From positions 620,001 to 684,000 of the forward strand of contig NZ_FTPP01000002.1 of assembly GCF_900156345.1 (NCBI RefSeq): a stretch of DNA of 64,000 bases, written 5' to 3'. The translations under genes and the position numbers were made by a program. This document shows, piece by piece, positions 8,886 to 16,793 of the stretch. The notes beneath the pieces are model-generated. The model was not told where the DNA came from. It did no database searches and was given only the letters and a program-made list of their open reading frames with translations. This DNA is from Pontibacter indicus (GTDB lineage: Bacteria; Bacteroidota; Bacteroidia; Cytophagales; Hymenobacteraceae). Each line of letters opens with the position of its first letter. Position 1 is the first letter of the stretch.

Positions 8886-9332
8886 TTAGTCCCAGTAGGT
8901 GGGCTCGGTTACTTCTTTTCCGTCTTTCGACAGCACCACTTTCTTGTCTTTGCCTTTCTGGTCGAGCTCCAGTTGGTAGTAGGTGTTGCCGTCTTTCTCT
9001 ACCTGCTCAATGTCATCCACACGCATGCCTTTGTAGTTCTGGCTGATGGCGCTTTGAATAGCCTGCGGCAGGTCCTTCTCCATCAGGTCGTGTCGCGTCA
9101 TCAGAATTTTGCCCGATGGGTCGATCATCGCGGCGTGGTCAATGCGGTCCACGTCAAAGTCTGCCTCGTAGTTCTCACCGTGCTTTTCCCACTCCAGATC
9201 GGTGGCGTTGGCATACTTCTGCGACAGGGCGCTCTTCACGGCTTCCGGAACATCCTGCTCTTTCACGTCCTGTGCCTGAACGGCCATCACGGAACCTATA
9301 ACAAAGGCAAATCCAACAAATATCTTTTTCAT
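8886..9332 (-). CDS. Secreted PepSY-like (BLIP-II/DUF2874-type) protein
   Basis: The 148-residue product begins with a signal peptide (MKKIFVGFAFVIGSVMAVQAQ) and then shows two similar repeats of about 60 residues, each with a helix followed by strands (VPEAVKSALSQKYANATDLEW... and LPQAIQSAISQNYKGMRVDDI...). This tandem arrangement and the xxAVxxxLxxxYP-like pattern fit the PepSY-like family common in periplasms of Bacteroidota. These are small proteins thought to inhibit or chaperone other secreted proteins; the partner here is unknown. It is a single-gene unit with its own terminator. Confidence 0.8.
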   Translation of the reverse strand: MKKIFVGFAFVIGSVMAVQAQDVKEQDVPEAVKSALSQKYANATDLEWEKHGENYEADFDVDRIDHAAMIDPSGKILMTRHDLMEKDLPQAIQSAISQNYKGMRVDDIEQVEKDGNTYYQLELDQKGKDKKVVLSKDGKEVTEPTYWD

Positions 9333-9437
9333 AACTTCTATATTTTAAGTTTTAAAAATGGGTATGGTGCAAGTTTACGGTGCAATTCTGAAGCAAATCT
9401 GAATTTTGGAAATTATTGATAATAAAATACTTGTATC

Positions 9438-10799
9438 TTATACGTTGCCAGTGTTTTGAAGGCCGGTTTGCGCGGGAGTACCATCGGGGTTGATGAACTG
9501 CACCTGCTGCCGTGGGTATACCGGTATGATTTTATTTATATACTCGGGTTTGTTCAGCTCCATGGTGAGGCGCAATGTGAGTTCGCTTTTCCATTTGCGT
9601 CGCTCGCGTGCTCCCACCAGGTAGCGGATGGTGATATTGGTCCACGACTCCTCCATCGAAACAAACACCTGTGGTTTGTCCGGCACCGTATTGTTCAGAC
9701 CCGCCTCCTGCAGTAACTGGGAGTAGGAGACTGTCGGCGCCTTCATGTAATCGCCCAGGAGTTCCAGCGCCACAGTTTCGACTACCTGCATGGCAAGCGG
9801 CATGTCCGACTCGTTTGCCACGCCCACATCCAGTTCATCCCACACGTAGGGGAAATCGGCGGTCAGGTTGATGACCGTGCCTGTCAGTACTTCGTTGTTG
9901 GGGAAAGTAACCAGTCGGCCCGTGGGCTGCTCGGCACGCACAAAGCCCGGCTGATAGGGTGCACCGATCTCCCAGACCGTGGTGGTGAGGAAATCGATGC
10001 GGTAGACGTCGCCGAACACATCGCCAACCTGGATGCGGTCGCCCACCCGGTAGTAGCCCTGGTAGGAGTTCATGAGCCAGCCTGTAAAGCTTTCGATAGG
10101 CGTCTGCAAGGACCACGACAGGGCCAGGCCGATCAGGCCGAATGAGCCGACCAGCGCCCGGATGTCGCCGGCCACCACACTCAGCGCCACCCCAATGGCC
10201 AGCAGCCAGACGGCAATGGAGACCAGCGAGATGATGGCGCTGGCGCTCTGCCACTTACCGATGGAGCGGAGGAGGATGGCCCGCAGTAGCCGAACCGCCA
10301 GCCAGGCCAAAATAAGGGTTATGAAGGCAATGATGATTTTAGGCAGGTTGTAAATGAAGCCTTCCCAAAGCCCCTGCAGTGCCCCGATCGCCTCATCAGT
10401 GGCTTCTTTGGTGGAGCTTTTCTTTTCCGCTGCTGCCTCTTCCGTAAGCGTGTCGCCCGGTATCAGGTCCTGCACCGCTACCTTTTCCACCACAGCCACG
10501 GTGTCGGGGTAGTTGTCTTGCGTCAGGCCGGCCTCGCTTGGGGCAAACATGAGCAGGATCAGGCCCGTAATGGCCACGGCCAGGAGGGAGGCCTGCCGGA
10601 AATTGCGCAGCCGGTGCTGGGCTCCTTTCACGGCGGAGCCACGTGCACGCTTTCTGTTTCGGAATTTGGTACGAAGCTTTCTGCGCGTGGCACTGGTGGT
10701 ATAGCGCTGCGGCTGACCAGGACGTTGTGTGCCATCGCCGGGTATTGGAATGCGTGGGTTTCGCTTGGAAATTCTTCTGTTTCGATCGTAAGCAGGCAT
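9438..10799 (-). CDS. MscS-family mechanosensitive channel
   Basis: The protein (453 residues) starts with about 60 very basic, Arg-rich residues, followed by a hydrophobic segment (about 73-92), an acidic periplasmic stretch and then three or four further helices. The segment with RALVGSFGLIGLALSWSLQTP is the pore-lining TM3 region, and GDRIQVGDVFGDVYRIDFLTTTV is the beta domain characteristic of MscS. The C-terminal alpha-beta part follows. Such channels open on membrane tension to release solutes during osmotic downshock. The unusual basic N-terminal extension would face the cytoplasm. Confidence 0.87.
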   Translation of the reverse strand: MPAYDRNRRISKRNPRIPIPGDGTQRPGQPQRYTTSATRRKLRTKFRNRKRARGSAVKGAQHRLRNFRQASLLAVAITGLILLMFAPSEAGLTQDNYPDTVAVVEKVAVQDLIPGDTLTEEAAAEKKSSTKEATDEAIGALQGLWEGFIYNLPKIIIAFITLILAWLAVRLLRAILLRSIGKWQSASAIISLVSIAVWLLAIGVALSVVAGDIRALVGSFGLIGLALSWSLQTPIESFTGWLMNSYQGYYRVGDRIQVGDVFGDVYRIDFLTTTVWEIGAPYQPGFVRAEQPTGRLVTFPNNEVLTGTVINLTADFPYVWDELDVGVANESDMPLAMQVVETVALELLGDYMKAPTVSYSQLLQEAGLNNTVPDKPQVFVSMEESWTNITIRYLVGARERRKWKSELTLRLTMELNKPEYINKIIPVYPRQQVQFINPDGTPAQTGLQNTGNV

Positions 10800-11006
10800 A
10801 GTTTCCGCGGCTTTCTCTTTGGGAGCTTTTTGCTTCTATACGCAGGAAAAGCCGGGGTGCTGCAAAGGGTGTGCGACAGACTCCCAATTCTTTGCCTTGC
10901 CGGCACAATCCAGAGGCACCGAAATTCGTTAGCTAAAAGGCCGATCAACTTGTAGTAAAACAGGAGCCAATTGTTTATCTTTCAGTCAAAACCAAAATAA
11001 AACACT

Positions 11007-11534
11007 ATGAAAAACCTGAAATTCACAAATGTACTCGCCATGCTGCTGGTAGGTATGCTGGTATCATTCTCAGCCTGGGCGCAGGACGCCAAGCCAAAAG
11101 CAAGTCCGCCAGCTACAGCTACAGGCAAGATTGGCACCGCCACTGTCACCATCAACTACGGCAGCCCATCGGTAAAGGGCCGCACCATTTGGGGTGAACT
11201 GGTACCGTACGACAAGGTATGGCGTTCGGGCGCAAACGAGGCCACGACCATCACCACCGACAAAGCTTTGATGGTAGAAGGCAAGCAGCTACCGGCAGGC
11301 ACCTACAGCTTTTACACCATTCCCGGCGAAAACGAGTGGACGGTGATCTTCAACAAGACCGCCAAGCAGTGGGGCACGCAGTACGACGAGAAGCAGGACG
11401 CGCTGCGCGTAAAAGCCAAGCCACGTCAGGCAGCTGCCATGAGCGAGCAACTGAAGTACGATGTGACCAAAGACGGCATTGTGCTGCGTTGGGAGAATCT
11501 GGAGTTGCCGGTAAAAGTACAGGCTGCCAAATAG
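11007..11534 (+). CDS. Secreted DUF2911 protein
   Basis: A signal peptide (MKNLKFTNVLAMLLVGMLVSFSAWAQ) precedes a DUF2911 domain that fills the rest of the 175 residues. Recognisable family segments are VTINYGSPSVKGRTIWGELV, VWRSGANEATTI and LPAGTYSFYTIPG. DUF2911 proteins are periplasmic or surface beta-rich proteins in Bacteroidota with no established biochemical role. It is followed by a good terminator that also faces the convergent tRNA-modification gene. Confidence 0.87.
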   Translation: MKNLKFTNVLAMLLVGMLVSFSAWAQDAKPKASPPATATGKIGTATVTINYGSPSVKGRTIWGELVPYDKVWRSGANEATTITTDKALMVEGKQLPAGTYSFYTIPGENEWTVIFNKTAKQWGTQYDEKQDALRVKAKPRQAAAMSEQLKYDVTKDGIVLRWENLELPVKVQAAK

Positions 11535-11554
11535 CGGAACCGACATTAAATCAG

Positions 11555-11604
11555 AAGCCCTGCTGTGGATTCAGGTATAGCCTGGAGCGCAGCAGGGCTT
11601 TTTT
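11555..11604 (+). terminator. Intrinsic terminator after the DUF2911 gene
   Basis: AAGCCCTGCTG (11555-11565) and CAGCAGGGCTT (11590-11600) form an 11-bp stem followed by a run of six T. The loop of 24 bases contains an exact CAGGTATAGC decamer. Confidence 0.85.
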
Positions 11605-11622
11605 GTGCCCGGATGCCAACTG

Positions 11623-12591
11623 CTATATCTGCGCAATGTGCCGCGGTAAGTCGTGTAGCTCGAATCGCTGCAGGAAGGTTTGCGCGTCGGCTATACCTGC
11701 GCTTTGCCAGCCGAGCAGCTGCGCTAGTTTCTGCCAAAGTTGCGACGGAGTGAGGCCGGCTTTGCGCATTTCGGTCAGCGAAAGCGAGTCGTGCGATTTG
11801 GAGAGCTTGTTGCCCTCGGCGGTGATGAGTGGGTGGTGTACAAATTGCGCCTGTGCGAAAGCGGCTGCGCCCGTATGCTGCGCCAGGAAAAGCTGCGCCG
11901 CTGTGGAGAGCATCAGGTCTTCGCCCCGCACGATCAGGTTCACACCCATGGCCAGGTCGTCGGCAATGGACGCGATCTGGTAGGCAGGTATAGCGTCTTT
12001 GCGGCGCACCACGAAGTCAGGCATTTCGAGGGCCAGTGCTACGGTGCAGTCACCCAAAAGCTGGTCGTGGAAGGCGATGGTCGTGCCCTCAGGTATACTG
12101 ATGCGCCAGGCGGCGTTGGGGGTGTCGAGCGGCAGCTGGGCATGGCGGCAGGTGAGTGGGTATAACCCCTGTGGCGACAAAGCATTTATCTGGCTGCGGG
12201 AACAGGGGCAGGCGTAGACCATACCTTGTTGCACCAGCTTATCCAACAGGCTGTTGTAGGAGGGAAGCCTTAAAAGCTGTGAGTAGTTCTCCTGAAAATC
12301 TTTGGTGTTACGTGGCCCTTCGTCGTAGTCGAGGCCCATGAAGGCGAGCGTGTCGAAGATGTCCTGCAGGTACTCGGGACGGAAGCGGGCATTATCGAGG
12401 TCGTCGATGCGGAGGGCTACTATACCCTGCTGCTTGCGTGCCAGCGCCCACGTAATGGCAAACGACAGCGCATTGCCCAGATGCAGAAAGCCGCTGGGAG
12501 TCGGGGCGATGCGGGTTTTTATGGGTTGGGTCGTTTGCAAAAGTATAGCGCTGGGTTTGGTAAGGTCAAAGGTATAGCTGCTATTTCTCAA
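11623..12591 (-). CDS. gluQ: Glutamyl-Q tRNA(Asp) synthetase (GluQRS-like)
   Basis: This 322-residue class I synthetase has the catalytic halves but no anticodon-binding domain, as expected of GluQRS, which attaches glutamate to queuosine at position 34 of tRNA(Asp). The HIGH-type motif is at 34-40 (GFLHLGN), the KMSKS-type motif at 262-266 (KLSKS), and the zinc site typical of this paralogue is present: C128, C130, Y144 and C148. A full GltX would be about 150 residues longer. It converges on the DUF2911 gene across a shared terminator. Confidence 0.85.
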   Translation of the reverse strand: MRNSSYTFDLTKPSAILLQTTQPIKTRIAPTPSGFLHLGNALSFAITWALARKQQGIVALRIDDLDNARFRPEYLQDIFDTLAFMGLDYDEGPRNTKDFQENYSQLLRLPSYNSLLDKLVQQGMVYACPCSRSQINALSPQGLYPLTCRHAQLPLDTPNAAWRISIPEGTTIAFHDQLLGDCTVALALEMPDFVVRRKDAIPAYQIASIADDLAMGVNLIVRGEDLMLSTAAQLFLAQHTGAAAFAQAQFVHHPLITAEGNKLSKSHDSLSLTEMRKAGLTPSQLWQKLAQLLGWQSAGIADAQTFLQRFELHDLPRHIAQI

Positions 12592-12728
12592 GTCAAATTA
12601 GAAAAGCTAAAATGCTCGGTAATAAGGTGGATGAGTTATGGAATTTTGGTAAGTTTGATAATATGCAGGAAAGTGTATGTTTACGCTTTTGAATAAGTTA
12701 CCCGCAATACAAAATATTTTAAAATGAT

Positions 12729-13346
12729 ATGCCCATAGTTCATCGCTTTATTGACCAACTTACAGAAATAGAACAGAATAAAACCTTCTGCGATAGACAA
12801 ATTGCTACAAATAGCAACATACTCATCATTGGAACCTTCAACCCGAGTGATGCAAGTTGTGAGAAAGAGAACACAGCAAATTGGTTTTATGGGAGAAACC
12901 AAAGCAAGTTTTGGAGATACTTTCCTACAGCATTAACTGGAGACTCTCTTCACCCAAATGATGGCATTGATGGACATCCACAAATTTGGAAGAAATATTG
13001 CATTGACAACGACATTGTGATTATTGACCTTATAAAATCAATTAATATCAATGATATACTACCCAACTTTGGCGATAGAGAAGTTAACTGTAAAATAAAC
13101 CACGATTTATCAAATACAGAATATTTCGATATAGATTTAGCTTTTAATGGAATTACTTTCATCAAAGTTATTTACTCTCTAACATGGACCGACAATTATA
13201 TACCGAGGTTGAAAAGAATTAGAGATATTATTAATAGAAAGCTGTTAGAAAATAATTGCATACAAAATGTTAATCAAATAAAATACTGTCTGACTCCTTC
13301 TAGAAACGACGCACAGACATCATGGACAAATGCAATAGTTGAATAA
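12729..13346 (+). CDS. Uracil-DNA-glycosylase-superfamily-like protein
   Basis: The 205-residue product has the layout of the UDG/MUG-type fold. ILIIGTFNPSD (31-41) corresponds to the first strand and catalytic loop, NWFYGRNQSKFWRYFP matches the FYxxRNxFW segment seen in the hypoxanthine and mismatch-specific branches, and CLTPSRNDAQTSW near the C terminus matches the late strand and loop that enters the minor groove. Such enzymes excise deaminated bases. The usual catalytic Asp or Asn cannot be assigned with certainty by eye. Low GC and Ile/Asn-rich codon use contrast with neighbours, suggesting recent acquisition. Confidence 0.6.
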   Translation: MPIVHRFIDQLTEIEQNKTFCDRQIATNSNILIIGTFNPSDASCEKENTANWFYGRNQSKFWRYFPTALTGDSLHPNDGIDGHPQIWKKYCIDNDIVIIDLIKSININDILPNFGDREVNCKINHDLSNTEYFDIDLAFNGITFIKVIYSLTWTDNYIPRLKRIRDIINRKLLENNCIQNVNQIKYCLTPSRNDAQTSWTNAIVE

Positions 13347-13351
13347 GTACA

Positions 13352-13429
13352 GCGGGTAACAAGAGCTAAACGCCAGCATCGGGCGACGGCCTCGGCCGCC
13401 GCTTAGCCTAACCGTTACCACATACCCGC
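13352..13429. repeat. GC-rich imperfect palindrome closing the cassette (attC-like)
   Basis: Outer arms GCGGGTAAC (13352-13360) and GTTACC plus CCCGC (13414-13419, 13425-13429) pair with a five-base bulge. Inner arms GCTAA (13365-13369) and TTAGC (13402-13406) pair, and the tip CGGCC-TC-GGCCG forms a further hairpin. Bulged bases in an otherwise paired 78-base site are a hallmark of integron attC sites, but the GTTRRRY core is not met exactly. Confidence 0.45.
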
Positions 13430-13442
13430 AAGCCATACAAGA

Positions 13443-13523
13443 GTAATAATTACCTCTGATTGACTAACAAGTGTAAAAAAATATTATTTTTACCTTCGTT
13501 TTAGAAACATGCGTAATTGTTAC
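13443..13523 (+). promoter_or_regulatory. Two operator-like palindromes GTAA-N3-TTAC before the Fic gene
   Basis: GTAATAATTAC (13443-13453) and GTAATTGTTAC (13513-13523) are each perfect GTAA-N3-TTAC palindromes. Their centres are 70 bases apart and they bracket the AT-rich promoter region of the Fic gene, whose start is at 13531. The Fic product ends in a helix-turn-helix, so self-regulation by looping is an attractive inference. Confidence 0.55.
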
Positions 13524-13530
13524 TCTCGAT

Positions 13531-14625
13531 ATGGCTTCATTTCACAGAGAAAAACCTTACAACGATTTACCCTTACTTCCTCCAAAGGCCGATTTGGAAA
13601 CGAAGGAGGTCATGCGAAAGACAGTCAAAGCCAGCAGGGCCCTGGCGCAACTGAACGGAGCCATCATCAACCTACCCAACCCTGGTCTTTTTCTGGACAC
13701 AATCCATCTGCAGGAAGCAAAGGCAAGTTCTGAGATCGAGAACATTATCACCACAAACGATGACCTCTATAAATCAGTCGTGGCAGAAAAGAGGTATGAA
13801 TCCACGGCAGCAAAAGAAGTGATCAGCTACAAAGAGGCTTTGTGGTACGGGCTGGAGAAACTGACAGAGCGGCCTTTCATTACAACGAACCTCTGCGTAG
13901 AAATTATGCAGTGCATTAAGCAAAATACATCGGGGATTAGGGCCACTCCAGGCACAACCTTGTCCAACACGCAGGGGGAAGTCATTTACACGCCGCCAGC
14001 AGGAGAAGCGGTAATACGTGAGAAACTGGCTAACCTGGAGCATTTCATTAACAGGGAAAGCAGCCTGGACCCCCTCATCAAAATGGCCGTCATGCACTAC
14101 CAATTCGAGGCCATTCATCCTTTTATAGACGGCAACGGACGCACAGGCAGGATTTTGCTGCTCCTTTACCTGAAACTGGAGAAACTACTGGATGTGCCTG
14201 CACTATACTTAAGCGAATACATCATTCAGAACAAGGCGGCTTATTACCAGAAGCTGCGGGATGTCACAGAAGCTGGAGACTGGGAAGGCTGGGTACTCTA
14301 CATGCTGGACATGATAGAAAAAACAGCAATCAGCGGACTACTAAAGTTGGGAGAGATTATGTCTGTTATGGAGGCCACATCGGAGGAAGTCAGAGCGAAA
14401 CTCCCCAAGATTTACTCGAAGGAGCTAATCGAAATACTGTTTAGGCTGCCCTACACAAAACGTCAGTTTCTGATTGATGCAAACATGGGAACACCAAAGA
14501 CAGTGGGTAATTATCTGATAGCGTTGGAGCAGGAAGGCTTCCTGAAATCAACTAAAGTAGGAAAAGAAAAGCTTTACCTCAACCAGCGATTAATGGAAGT
14601 ACTGGAGAATAAACGTAAGGCATGA
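13531..14625 (+). CDS. Fic-family AMP-transferase with N-terminal inhibitory helix and C-terminal HTH
   Basis: Fic enzymes transfer AMP from ATP to hydroxyl groups of target proteins. The active-site motif HPFIDGNGRTGR is complete at residues 196-207. The inhibitory motif (S/T)xxxE(G/N) is present at the N-terminal side (S66 to E70-N71 in SSEIEN), which makes this a class II, self-inhibited Fic. A Fic_N-type segment (LNGAIINLPNPGLFLDTIHLQ) precedes it. Residues about 315-345 (TKRQFLIDANMGTPKTVGNYL) read as a winged helix-turn-helix. Length of 364 matches this multidomain subfamily. No antitoxin gene is adjacent. It sits directly after the AT-rich cassette. Confidence 0.9.
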   Translation: MASFHREKPYNDLPLLPPKADLETKEVMRKTVKASRALAQLNGAIINLPNPGLFLDTIHLQEAKASSEIENIITTNDDLYKSVVAEKRYESTAAKEVISYKEALWYGLEKLTERPFITTNLCVEIMQCIKQNTSGIRATPGTTLSNTQGEVIYTPPAGEAVIREKLANLEHFINRESSLDPLIKMAVMHYQFEAIHPFIDGNGRTGRILLLLYLKLEKLLDVPALYLSEYIIQNKAAYYQKLRDVTEAGDWEGWVLYMLDMIEKTAISGLLKLGEIMSVMEATSEEVRAKLPKIYSKELIEILFRLPYTKRQFLIDANMGTPKTVGNYLIALEQEGFLKSTKVGKEKLYLNQRLMEVLENKRKA

Positions 14626-14711
14626 AAGCACAAAGCTGAATGTGATGCATAAGTGAAAATCTCTTCTTTCTTTTTGACAAAAAAACATTTGAGTCCTAAA
14701 ACCACCCCAAC

Positions 14712-15275
14712 ATGAATGCCCTACACCACTGCATCTCCCAATACTACCCGATTTCTATACCTGCCTGGGAGGCGCTTTCGTCAGCATTAACGCGGGTTGA
14801 ACTTCCGAAGAATGCTTTTCTGGTACGCGAGGGGACGGTATGCAATAAGCTATACTTTTTGGAGCGGGGCTGTTTGCGGGGCTATTACAACCTGGATGGC
14901 AAGGAGGTAACGTATTGGTTCGGCTTCGAGCATAATTTCATCACCTCTTTTTACTCTTTCATTTCGCGAAAGCCAGGTATAGAGAACATACAGGTACTGG
15001 AGGACTCCACCTTGTGGGGAATCAGTTCAGAAGCCCTGCACCAGTTGTTTGACGCGCACCACGACCTGGAGCGACTGGTGCGGATTATTAACGAGCAGTA
15101 CTACATCCGGCTGGAAGAGCGACTGATGGCCATGCAGTTCAAAACAGCGCGGGAGCGGTATGAGCAGCTACTGGGAACCTCGCCGCATATTCTGCAGCGG
15201 ATCCCGCTCGGGCAGATCGCCTCATACCTGGGCATCAGCCAGGAAACGCTGAGCAGGATCCGGAGTCAGGTTTAA
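14712..15275 (+). CDS. Crp/Fnr-family transcriptional regulator
   Basis: The 187-residue product has an N-terminal cyclic-nucleotide-binding-like beta barrel (about 25-115; FLVREGTVCNKLYFLERGCLRGY) and a long dimerisation helix, then a C-terminal helix-turn-helix (LGQIASYLGISQETLSRIRSQV), where QETLSR is the recognition helix. There are no Fnr-type cysteines, so it is unlikely to be an oxygen sensor. The gene is preceded by a TTTTTGACAAAA half-site near 14674 and followed by a perfect TTTTGACAATTGTCAAAA palindrome, which suggests that it regulates itself and the YiaA-like gene next door. Confidence 0.88.
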   Translation: MNALHHCISQYYPISIPAWEALSSALTRVELPKNAFLVREGTVCNKLYFLERGCLRGYYNLDGKEVTYWFGFEHNFITSFYSFISRKPGIENIQVLEDSTLWGISSEALHQLFDAHHDLERLVRIINEQYYIRLEERLMAMQFKTARERYEQLLGTSPHILQRIPLGQIASYLGISQETLSRIRSQV

Positions 15276-15288
15276 ACCGTTTTTCCTT

Positions 15289-15306
15289 TTTTGACAATTG
15301 TCAAAA
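15289..15306 (+). promoter_or_regulatory. Perfect 18-bp palindrome, likely Crp/Fnr-type operator
   Basis: TTTTGACAATTGTCAAAA is a perfect palindrome of the TTGAC-N4-GTCAA type bound by Crp/Fnr proteins. Its centre lies about 42 bases before the start point predicted from the downstream TACCTTTG box, the usual place for a class II activator. Confidence 0.65.
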
Positions 15307-15326
15307 GAAAACTTTTGGGGCTGCTA

Positions 15327-15334
15327 TACCTTTG
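15327..15334 (+). promoter_or_regulatory. -7 box for the YiaA-like gene
   Basis: TACCTTTG is an exact TAnnTTTG match 26 bases before the start codon. No good -33 element is found at the normal spacing, in keeping with an activator-dependent promoter. Confidence 0.6.
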
Positions 15335-15359
15335 ATTCATCACTTAACGAAAGACGACC

Positions 15360-15782
15360 ATGAATCAGAAACCATCCAACGCATTTGTAGCAGCCTCCTG
15401 GGCTACTTTACTCACAGGTATAACCGCTTACCTCATCGGCCTCTGGAACGCCGAAATGATGCTGAACGAAAAGGGCTATTATTTTTCCATCCTGATGTTC
15501 GGTCTGTTCTCGGCCATCTCGCTTCAGAAAAGTGTGCGCGACCAGCTGGAAGGTATACCTGTTACGAACATTTACTACGGCCTTAGCTGGTTCTCCACTT
15601 TGCTGGCCATCGTGCTGCTGACGGTCGGGCTGTGGAATGCCGATCTGCTCCTGAGCGAAAAAGGCTTCTATGGCATGTCGTTTCTGCTGAGCCTTTTCGC
15701 GGCCATTGCGGTGCAGAAAAATACCCGTGATAGCATAGCAAAAGAATTACCTGCCAAGCAGGATGCAGAGTTGTATTATTAA
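15360..15782 (+). CDS. YiaA/YiaB-family inner membrane protein
   Basis: The 140-residue product is two copies of a two-helix YiaAB unit: residues about 8-60 ([20 protein letters not shown], then [20 protein letters not shown]) and 70-125 ([21 protein letters not shown], then [20 protein letters not shown]). The conserved GLWNA(E/D) and QKSxRD/QKNTRD ends of each unit are clear. The molecular role of the family is not established. It probably belongs to the regulon of the upstream Crp/Fnr regulator. Confidence 0.88.
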   Translation: MNQKPSNAFVAASWATLLTGITAYLIGLWNAEMMLNEKGYYFSILMFGLFSAISLQKSVRDQLEGIPVTNIYYGLSWFSTLLAIVLLTVGLWNADLLLSEKGFYGMSFLLSLFAAIAVQKNTRDSIAKELPAKQDAELYY

Positions 15783-15833
15783 TGACCACATTAACCGCCA
15801 TTATGAAATGATAACATCTCCTCAAACCACTTT

Positions 15834-16793
15834 ATGAAACTTTCCCGCGACATCATCCATAGCATTGCCCGGCACAGCAACTGGCGCGAGGCAGGTATAG
15901 CCGACTGGCTTCGCAAAGGGCAGGTATACGCCACGCCGCAGGACTGGATAAAGTTCATCCGGCTGTTTCTGCTCGGGCTTGGGGGTAGCTTCCTTATCTC
16001 GGGCATCATCTTCTTTTTCGCTTACAACTGGGCCGACATGCACAAGTTCGTGAAGCTGGGACTGATCGAGGTGCTGATCCTGGCGGTAACCTTTGCGGCA
16101 GTGTTCCTTAAGCTGAGTAGTACCGCCAAAAACGTGTTGCTCACGGCTGCTACCATGCTAGTGGGCGTGCTCTTTGCCGTGTTCGGACAGATCTACCAGA
16201 CGGGCGCCAACGCTTACGACTTCTTCCTGGGCTGGACCATTTGTGTGGTGCTGTGGGTAGCCGTGGCCCGGTTTCAACCGCTGTGGTTCATCTTCCTGGT
16301 GCTGCTCAACACCACTTTTGTGCTCTATACCCAACAGGTAGCCACGGGCTGGAGTTTTGCCGTGGTGCTCGACGCGCTTTTTGTGCTCAATGCCACGGCA
16401 GTGGTAGCATGGGAAGTGCTGGCTGCAAAAGGCCGTGTAAGTATACAGCACCGCTGGTTTCCAAGGCTGGTGAGTCTGGCGGCGATTACGGCTATTACCA
16501 TCAGCATGATTTCGAACTTGTATAACGGTATCGGAGAAGATTACCGCATTGCTTTCTTGCTGGGAGCAGTTATGTATGGGCTGGGCATCTGGTACGGACT
16601 GCGGGTGCGCGATATCTTTTACCTCACGGCCCTGCCGTTCAGCGGCATTGCTTTCGTGACGGCTGCACTGGTGCGCATCGGACAAAGTGCACCTGAAATG
16701 ATGCTGCTCCTCGCCACGTTATTTGTCGTGGGCAGCATCACGCTACTGGTACAGTATTTAACCAACCTTAACCGTCAGTGGCATGGCCGATAA
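15834..16793 (+). CDS. DUF2157 membrane protein
   Basis: First gene of a three-gene operon. The 319-residue product has a short cytoplasmic N terminus with the DUF2157 pattern (WREAGIADWLRKGQVYATPQDWIKFIRLFLLGLGG) followed by about nine membrane helices. It overlaps the next gene by 11 bases. DUF2157 is commonly found just before DUF4401 and GDYXXLXY genes, as here; the function of the set is not established. Confidence 0.87.
   Translation: MKLSRDIIHSIARHSNWREAGIADWLRKGQVYATPQDWIKFIRLFLLGLGGSFLISGIIFFFAYNWADMHKFVKLGLIEVLILAVTFAAVFLKLSSTAKNVLLTAATMLVGVLFAVFGQIYQTGANAYDFFLGWTICVVLWVAVARFQPLWFIFLVLLNTTFVLYTQQVATGWSFAVVLDALFVLNATAVVAWEVLAAKGRVSIQHRWFPRLVSLAAITAITISMISNLYNGIGEDYRIAFLLGAVMYGLGIWYGLRVRDIFYLTALPFSGIAFVTAALVRIGQSAPEMMLLLATLFVVGSITLLVQYLTNLNRQWHGR

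Larger units (their letters stand above)
12697..13429 (+). mobile_element. AT-rich single-gene cassette flanked by GTTACCCGC-type ends
   Basis: An AT-rich block begins with GTTACCCGCAATACAA at 12697 and ends in a structured 78-base element (13352-13429) that opens with GCGGGTAAC and closes with GTTACC plus CCCGC, followed by AAGCCATACAA. The left end and the right end therefore share GTTACC, CCGCAA and TACAA in the same order. One gene is enclosed. The base composition differs sharply from both flanks. The design recalls integron cassettes or a miniature mobile unit, but no recombinase is present in the window, so mobility is inference. Confidence 0.45.

Noticed and set aside
12592-13530. Complete integron
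   Set aside because: No integrase gene is present and the folded site does not satisfy the standard attC core.
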